Source: Iris pallida | Lineage: Eukaryota > Streptophyta > Magnoliopsida > Asparagales > Iridaceae | Assembly (NCBI GenBank): GCA_029216955.1 | Contig: JANAVB010042263.1 | Coordinates: 1 to 64,000 of the forward strand | Direction: 5' to 3' | DNA length: 64,000 nucleotides | Shown here: positions 13,801 through 22,800 of the stretch, one piece after another | Layout of the letters: every line of letters starts with the position of its first letter | Numbering within the stretch: position 1 is the first letter of the stretch | Made by a program: the position numbers and the translations under genes | Notes under the pieces: model-generated | What the model saw: only the letters and a program-made list of their open reading frames with translations | What the model was told of the DNA's origin: nothing | The model's database searches: none

Positions 13801-16800
13801 AAATGGCATTTTCGAACACGACAAACCCACAATATCTCTTCAAATCCTAACCCTAGAAAACGACAAACTAGCGAGTCGTTTCTGTTGGCCGAGTACAGTA
13901 GGACTGCCAAGGTTGTGGCAGTCCTCATGTACACAAGGACTGCCACAGTCCTGGCAGTCCTCTGTTAATAGAGGACTGCCAGGCCTTTGGCAGTCCTTGT
14001 GTACATGAGGACTGCCACAACCTTGGCAGTCCTAATGGACTCAGTTCTGGGGGTAAGAATAGGGGGTAACAGTCGCACAAATTAGGGGGTAACAGATCTA
14101 TTTAGTCTGCATTAGTTATTAATTGTACGGTCGCACAATCTATTGTTCTATAGGGGTGACAGTCCTCCGGACGCACCAAAAAGAATACGTCCCACCGCAT
14201 CAAAGCGGAAGGAACGCGCCGAACGTCCTCTTGAGCGCCCGATAACAATTTCCGAACCGGAGGGCCAAGGTCGGGCTGGGACACGGAGACCCCCACCGGT
14301 TGCACAAGCTCGGTCGAAGCAACGAGCTCGTACTCCTTCTCCTTCCAGTGATGACGACGACGTGCCACTTAGCCAACTCCTACCACCACGTCAAGAGGAG
14401 GTCGGTCCTTCTGAAGAGGCCGGTCCTTCTGAGCCGCCTGTCCGGCCTCCAGGTTGCTCAATGTTGGCTTCTTTTGAGAACCATATTGCATATGCAATAT
14501 GGAAGGACCCGGTATGTGCATTACTTTTGTAAGCTAGCAGTTCAGTATATGATATCTATATGTATTTCATATGTTTTATGTTTTTATATGTTGTTTGATA
14601 TACAGAGGACATATCGTATGCTTAGGGCTGTGAGTCACGGGAAGAAAACCGTGTCTTGGCCGTTTAGAAGCTTACCGGAGGCCGTCCAGGAGAAAATCGT
14701 ACCGAGCGGTTTACATAATTTGGCTGATTATGCCTATAGGACAATGGATAGTGCCCTGATATCCGCCTTTGTGGAGAGATGGCACCCGGAGACCAATACG
14801 TTTCATCTCCCATGCGGGGAGATAACCATTACACTTGACGACGTGTACCAGATACTAGAGCTACCAGTTACCGGTCGCGTCATGACCAAAGAACATTACA
14901 GAGATGAAAAATCGACAAAATGGTACTCAAAGATCGTCAAGTTTGTCTCAAGTAACCTTGGACTTGAGGAAACTAGTTTTACCACTCTCCCGGGCTTCAA
15001 GAAATCATATGGAATTCCTCTTTCATTTCTGGTGGAGCACTTCAGGAATATGGAATTGGATGAGGATGATTTTGAGTTGGTCGACGCGATGGCCTGTGCT
15101 TACATGCTGTTCGTCCTTGGAACGGTGGACATTTCGGACAAGTCTGGAACCTCGATACATGCGAGGTACATGCTCAATTTATTGTCCGTGGATGACTTCA
15201 TCGATATATCGTGGGGTAGCGGTATTCTCGCCTATCTTTACCGCGAACTCGGCATCGCATCCCGTGTCGGGACTAAGACAATTGCTGGATGCCAGACTCT
15301 GCTACATGTAAGAAAACTTTCAACGATTTAATCTCGTATACTTCATTTTGTTGTTTATATTTTGTGACTATTAACTTAGTAATTGAATAGGCATGGATAT
15401 ACGAGCACTTTCCGATGCTCAGGCGGGGTGACCAGAACCCAATCTATTTTGAACAACTTCCTAGAGTGGCTCGATGGAGGCCGGCCCAGGTGGAAACCAA
15501 AGATTGGCAAATCCTGGCTTCCATTCGTGAAGTACTTGACAATTTGGTACCGGAAGAGGTAATAAATTGGGACTAACCTTAATTTTTCATGTTAAGTTTT
15601 TTTTTGCTGTTAACTGTTTTCCTACAGATATTTTGGGATCCATACCGGGATTTGCGCGAGGGGAGTCGTGCCATCCAACCAGTTTTTTTATTTCATGGCA
15701 TGATCACATGCTATGATATCAAGGAGCCGTACATGCCTGATCGTGTACTTCGGCAGTTCGGCTTCGTGCAAAGTGTGCCGAAGCGCACACTACAGATGTT
15801 GGAACCTCCCCGCGGGACCCAACCATTGAACTACAAACCGGCGTGTTTCGACTGGGTGACCGACTTCTACTCCGAGTGGCAAAGGCACCTGCTTCGGGAA
15901 GATGAGAGCCAACCGGCCACCCAGATGGCCGACTGCAGCAAGGACTACATGTCGTACTTCCGGCGGGTCGGACATCCCAAGTTGTTGAACCCTACAAACC
16001 CGGGTCCCTCGGCCGTAGTAGCTGTTGGAAATCTTCCTTCCAAAAATATCTTGTACGCTTCATTGGTGAAGATGGTGAGTTCTGCATTAGTAGTTAGTTC
16101 GAGTGTTTCATGTTTGTATACTAAATTCAATTATACTTTCATTTACAGTCTAGAAGGACGAAGGAACTGGCCAAGACACTTCGGAGCGCTTGCCAAAGTG
16201 ACACTAGTGTCTTGGTCGACACTAGTACCTTGGTCGCCAACGAGCTTGAGCGCATCGACGACGAGGTTGAGTTCCCATTCATGCGTAATGCGGAGTCTCG
16301 TTCGAAGGCCCGCCATGATATGTGATATGATTGTCTAACGTCTGGCTGTATGATGTTGAATACTTGTGTCCGTCTTGTAAACTATTTTGGATGTGTGTTG
16401 GATATGTTGATATACTTCTGTTAGATATGTGATATGTTGGATATGTGATATGTGTTGGATATGTGATATGTGTTGGCACTATTTGTGTGGATTTGTGATA
16501 TGCTGGATATGTGATATGTGTTGGCTGGATATGTGTTGGATATGTGATATGTGTTGGTACTATTTGTGTGAATATGTGATATGTTGGATATGTGATATGT
16601 GTTGGCACTATTTGTGTGGATTTGTGATATACTGGATATGTGATATGTGTTGGCTGGATATGTGATATGTGTTGGCACTATTTGTGTGAATATGTGATAT
16701 GTTGGATATGTGATATGTGATATGTGTTGGCACTATTTGTGTGAACATTCCAAGTTGGACTGCCACATACAGGGCAGTCCTACACCCTGTGTGTGGCAGT

Positions 16801-19800
16801 CCTACACAAGTGTAGGACTGCCCTGTGTGTGGCAGTCCTATCTAAAATGTGCTGTGATCAAATCACAGAACATTCCAAGTTGGACTGCCACATACAGGGC
16901 AGTCCTAAAATGTGCTGTGATCAAATCACAGAACATTTCAAGTTGAACTGCCACACACAGGGCAGTCCTTCACAAGTGTAGGACTGCCCAGTGTGTGGCA
17001 GTCCAACTTGAAATGTGCTGTGATCAAATCACAGAACATTCCAAGTAGGACTGCCACACACAGGGCAGTCCTTCACAAGTGTAGGACTGTCCAGTGTGTG
17101 GCAGTCCAACTTGAAATGTGCTGTGATCAAATCACAGAACATTCCAAGTAGGACTGCCACACACAGGGCAGTCCTACACTTGAAATGTGCTGTGATCAAA
17201 TCACAGAACATTCCAAGTAGGACTGCCACACACAGGGCAGTCCTACACAAGTGTAGGACTGCCCTGTGTGTGGCAGTCCTACTTGGAATGTTCTGTGATT
17301 TGATCACAGCACATTTCAAGTTGGACTGCCACACACTGGGCAGTCCTACACTTGTGAAGGACTGCCCTGTGTGTGGCAGTCCTAGCTAAAGTAGAGGAAA
17401 CATATATTGGACTTCATTTTTTACACCCAAAAACACACAAAACACACATATATAACACTCAAAACACACATGTATAACACACAAAACACACATGTATAAC
17501 ACCCAGATAGAAGACATATAACACCTGGATAAAATTAAGAAACATATATTGGACTTCATATTTCATAGTTTAATGTATACAAAAGTGGTACTCTATAACC
17601 AAAATGCCAAAAGTATACAAAAGTGGTCCTCCATATAACACATTGATACTCAGTCGATTTCGACGTCACAGTGGTCTGCAGGTAAGTCTCTTGGCTCCTC
17701 AAACTTCAACAGCTTCTTACAATGGTCGATTTGATGATCGAAAGGTGTGGTCCAAGCTCTGGCTTCGACCGGTGCTCTTTTGTACCAAACTGTTGAAGGT
17801 GGAGGAATCGGAGAATGACCGATCATCTTCAGTATGACGAAGTGGTCACCGATGTGACCTATAGGCTACAAGTGAAATTCCATCAACCTTTAAGACAACA
17901 CTTCAAAGTAACATTGTCCATTTGGATCAATGTTCATATTTGGGTTATATATATATAAATCTGGATTAACTAGTTAGATAGTACTAAAAGGAAAATCACA
18001 TATTGGTGTGATATACAAATAACTTAGAAGGCATTAAACCTATAGGCTACAAGTGAAATTCCATCAACCTTTAAGACAACACTTATAAATATATACATAT
18101 GTACATTAACACACATTCCTACAGAGGACTGCAACAGATTGGGCAGTCCCTCACATACATTGGACTGCCACAAATGTGGCAGTCCTTCACATATACAGGA
18201 CTGCCACATCTTTGGCAGTCCTATATATGTGAGGGACTGCCCAATCTGTGGCAGTCCTCTGTGTCGAAGTTCAATTTTCCACTCTACGTAAAGTTCAAAT
18301 GTAGTTACCATGATGATTTCCGATGCGTCAAAGTGTTCTTCGGATGTGTTGGGAGGATAATATCCAGCATTTGATGGTCCGGGTTGATCCATTGTCTATT
18401 TCTTTATACATTAAACAAAAAAATCCACTTTTATATGTAAAATTTAGGTTAAAACTTAAAATATTACACAAAAATAAATTCGACGACTTACAAATAAATG
18501 AGAGAAGTGATTGACACTGTATTCTACCAAAAATCTTCAACGATTTTTGGTTGGGGGACAATTTCACCTAGGTTAGGTTAGATATAGGTTTATATGAGTA
18601 GAAGAAAAAAAAGAAGTGGAGGAAGAGAAGTAGGAAAAGAAGAAAGAGAGATGAAATAAAATGAAATTGGGTTTTATAGCTTTTTTTGGGCTGCCCCCCT
18701 AGTAAAAAAACCCAATGGCAAACTTGTAAATTTTTCAAATAATTTTTGGGTTGTCCCCTAGTAGAAAATGAGGTGCCCCTAAAAATAACCTAAATAAATT
18801 GTGTATCTGAATTCTAAGATCATATGTTGTTGGTTTGAGCTCACTAGTGTAATTGAGAGCATTATTCAGTTTTAGACCGAAAACCGAACCTAACCGAACC
18901 AAATAAGAGATTCGGTTAAGTTTTTTAAAAAACCGATTCGGTTTCGGTTTTGAAAATACTAAAAAAAATTATTCGGTTTTGGTTTTCGGTTTCGGTCCAA
19001 AACCGAAAAGTGAATAAGACTTACGCAATTATGTAAATATTCTCAATTTTATGCATATTTTGTGATTAAAATTTGTATACTTTGAAAACAACAATTTTAT
19101 GTATATGTTTCGAAGCTCAACAATTTAACAACTAATCCAGCTTTGTGCACAACTTTGAAATACAACAAATGTGTGTATAAAAATTACCATTTTAAATATA
19201 ATTTAACCACGATTCCAACTTTGGGCCCGACCCATTAAACAATAGAAATATTCCAACCGAATAAACCGAATTGCGTTCGGTTTCAGTTTTTGGCTAATTC
19301 GGTTCGGTTTCGGTTTCGGATTTCTAGAATTTCGGTTTATTCGGTTTTGACTATTTTGGTTCGATTGAAACCGAATAAACCGAACGTTCACCCCTAGACG
19401 TATATGTTGCCTTGATTTAGGTTTTGTACCTTATTTAAGCACCAAAGTAATAATACTATATTTTTTCTTGGCATATATAAGTTTCTAACAGTTCTTTCTT
19501 AGTTGTTGGAGAAACAGCTTGCCCAATAAGCATTGGTCGACGAGCGTTCAAAAGCTTTTGCCATGCTCAAGTCCCCCTCAGTGGCAGCCTCTAGCTAGCT
19601 GCTTTATCTTTTCCCCATCACTTCAATAATATTGCTTCTAACCAAATAGGAGCTTAAGATATTAAACTCGGTGTCTCTAGGTTAAAGGAAAATATTATAT
19701 TCAGTCCGTAGGAAATATACAGTCCTTCAATTAGAATTACATCTTCCTTCAAGGATCCATATAGATCTTTTTGTTATGCTAAACTTCGAGGGCTGCACTG

Positions 19801-22800
19801 TTTGGACATATGGGAAGTTTCACTCCATCCTGATGTGATATATAAAACATCAACCTTTTGTGATAAGGAATAATTGCATTCCATTTACCAGGTCCACATG
19901 GATTATTATAAATATTATCTAGATTTTCTGCTTGTTAACCATTTGTCTTTAAAACTCCTAAAAGTTACTTTTCACTATTATTTTCCCAGTTCTTATAAGA
20001 CAACCAACAGTTGCCCCCCCCCCCCCCCCCCCCCCCCTTCTTTTTCTTACTGTATTTTTACAGCTCTCGTTCAGCAATACAAGTGAAAACGTATTGCATG
20101 AGAGGCAATATAAAACTATATAGTGCCGGTGAGACATAAGAGCAATACATCAAATATCACTCAAGTCCAATCCTTAGATGAATAAGGCTTTAAAATGATT
20201 TATACATACTAATTGCCAGTGTTTAAAATGCCACAAGCCAGGCAAGTGCACAAATTTTACATGCAAGGATGAAAACCCTATTGTACATTGGTATGTGGGA
20301 ATCATGTAGTTCTGGTCAACAATGCAACTCAAAATGCTCCAATTCAATGTGCCAAATGTTATAGACTTAAACTATTGAAAGCAATACATGAGTCCTATTA
20401 GATTACTAGAGAACTTACCAACAGATTTTTGACTCTTAGGAACAAGGTTAGAGGTTGGAAAAAATAGAGATTTACACTCTTTGATAGTAGAGAAATAAGG
20501 CATTACAAAATTTCATACTATAGTTATATGTAAACTGTAAAGCTATTACACGAATACAGACACGGATAAGGACACAATACGGATGCGAACATTTTCAGAT
20601 AGGTACAATATAGTAACCTATGTGCCACGAATACCGACATGTACATACAGAATATTGATAAAGACACCATTTCCACTGTTCATGCAACATAGATGTTAAG
20701 ACATGCAAAATAGGCAGTAGTACAGTAGCAAATATTTAGTAAATTAAGAATAATGTCATATATCTCGCTCATAATTCATATAGATTCATCTACTGAAAAG
20801 TATATAACTGAATAATCTACAACAACTAACATTCTTAATGAAGGATTGATGAAGTGCCAATTATGTAAAGAAATAGATTCATTACAAAATTGATGAAAAT
20901 ATTAGCACATCATAAGTGAGATCTTCAACCACAAAAACTATAAACAAAAACAATGTATCATATGGTTATGGGAATCGGAATACTCTCAAGTCTCAACTAA
21001 GTAACAAATTAAGTAAAGGGAGTAGCTTAAAACAGCTGACCTCTTGAAGAACCAAAAGCATGATTAATACTAAAAAAAAATCCCAGGTGGGAACAACGTC
21101 CAAATTCTATACAAGTCAACTGCATCAAAATGATTGCAACCTAGTATAAAGCATCATCTATAATCAACTGATTTGACTATTGGTCCAAAATTTGAAGTAA
21201 AAGAACTTTCATTTAGTACGATCACTCATCTATTTCCAACTGACAACTTGTTCTATACACTTCAAAACACAATCCAACTTCGCAATTTGGCTAATAGCCA
21301 GTACCATTTATATTCTGAAGAGTAGAGGGATAAGGAAACTGACCCTTTATGTCCTCGGCGGATACTCTTTACCACATCCTTAACTCCTCTTTTAAGGCAT
21401 TTGGATTCAGCAGCTACAAATAAGATTAAACAGCCCATTAATATCAAAATACTGTTAAACCAAGAACATTAAAGTTTAAAATCAAAATACTGTTAAACCA
21501 AGAACATTAAAGTTTACAACGAAGCAGGAAAAACACATACCTACAAATATAAGTCGTCGATCTTAAGAGAAAAGAGAAATGCTACTTTAAAGTTTAAATG
21601 TAAAAGAAATTAATATCAATAATCAAAGAACATTACTTCGACATTCTGATGCATGATATAATAGTAAACTATCATTTTTACCACAGTATATCATAAAGTA
21701 AAACTCCAGGTATGAAGTAAGACGATAACGAAATAAAGTACAAAATAATCAGTTCATTAATGTGTTGTTAGATTAAGCTTAATAAGCTTCCATTTGTACT
21801 TACAATGAAGAAAAAAGACCATATGATCAAATATAAATATGAGGTTGATAACTTTTCTCAATCATTGTTGAAAGAACATATAAAACAAAAACAATCTTGT
21901 TTGTTATTAATAGGTTCTATCCATCAAAACACAAACTTGTATACCAAAAAAAAGGACAACTTCAAAAAATAAGTTTATGAAGAAAACCAATAAACTTCAC
22001 AAGAAAGAAACAAATAATACCGGAAGAAACAATTATATGATCACAGACAATCAACAGTAGTATAGAAACTTGAAGTAACCCATTAAACTTCAAACAAACT
22101 AATCAAAGTTAAGGAGACCTGACAGACAAGCATGATATAGTATTCGTGATAAAGAATATCACGAATACATAAACAAAATGAAAACAAGTAAACTCTGGAA
22201 ACAAACAGAAAATGATTATGATGAACCTTCTATCCCATAAACAATTAATAAAACAACCTAGAAATAAACCAATTAAGCTCCACTTCAATACATTAAGGCT
22301 ACAAAGGTTACACCGGTGTTTTAAAAAATGGTTTGAACCGGACGATTGGACCGGTTGGACCGTGAACCAGTAACTTCTCTGGGTCAGTCCAACCTGTTGA
22401 ACTGCTGGAGCGGTTGAGCTGTACAGAACCGGATTGGACCGTTCGAACCGTCCGATGTTCGATGAACCATTCAGCTCACAAATAAGAAGAAAATAAATAT
22501 ATTCATCGCTATAAGAAAACATTTGGGGATGGTAAGGTAACTGAACCTGGGCCTATCGTCTCCCAGACCAGTAGCTTGACCACCAGCCGTCTTGAATTCG
22601 GTGATAAAATATCTTTCACACAAATATTTGTAAGCAAATTACTGAATTAGTGAGTTTTTTTTAGTGCATGAGCACTTTGATACACATTCTGTTTGGTTAC
22701 AAATGTAATACTTATAAAATTGAGTAGATTATACAATGCAATAGGTTGAATTGTGGTGCTTTGAAATGTGTGAAAGTCGAAACTAAATATAAAATCCAAA

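Larger units (their letters stand above)
13378..18790. mobile_element. MULE-1: Mutator-like transposon carrying a PMD gene
   Basis: Terminal inverted repeats of about 120 bp begin GGTTTTTTTAGGGGCAC on the left and GGTTATTTTTAGGGGCAC on the right (read inward). The element is flanked by a perfect 8-bp duplication TAAATAAA (13370-13377 and 18791-18798). Inside are two convergent genes starting about 275 and 400 bp from the ends: an intact PMD gene (plus) and a two-exon relic (minus). Convergent genes and long TIRs are the MuDR layout; the 8-bp duplication is at the short end of the Mutator range. No full transposase is present, so the element would need help to move. It lies in NHP2 intron 2. 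Confidence 0.78.

Noticed and set aside
14300..15331. Single 343-codon gene
   Set aside because: This frame runs through an intron and starts in another frame of exon 2. The six-exon model explains the same region with consistent GT-AG sites.
16279..16678. Minus-strand proteins rich in HITYPT repeats
   Set aside because: Translations of the GATATGTG minisatellite.
17029..17389. Overlapping 100-codon frames on both strands
   Set aside because: Products of palindrome array B; the repeat avoids stops in several frames.
13899..18257. CRISPR array
   Set aside because: Regular short repeats with spacers look similar, but this is plant nuclear DNA inside a transposon, the variable parts are 8-bp cores within palindromes, and spacers are shared between units.
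19874..20086. Proline-rich small protein
   Set aside because: The proline run is the 24-base C homopolymer.
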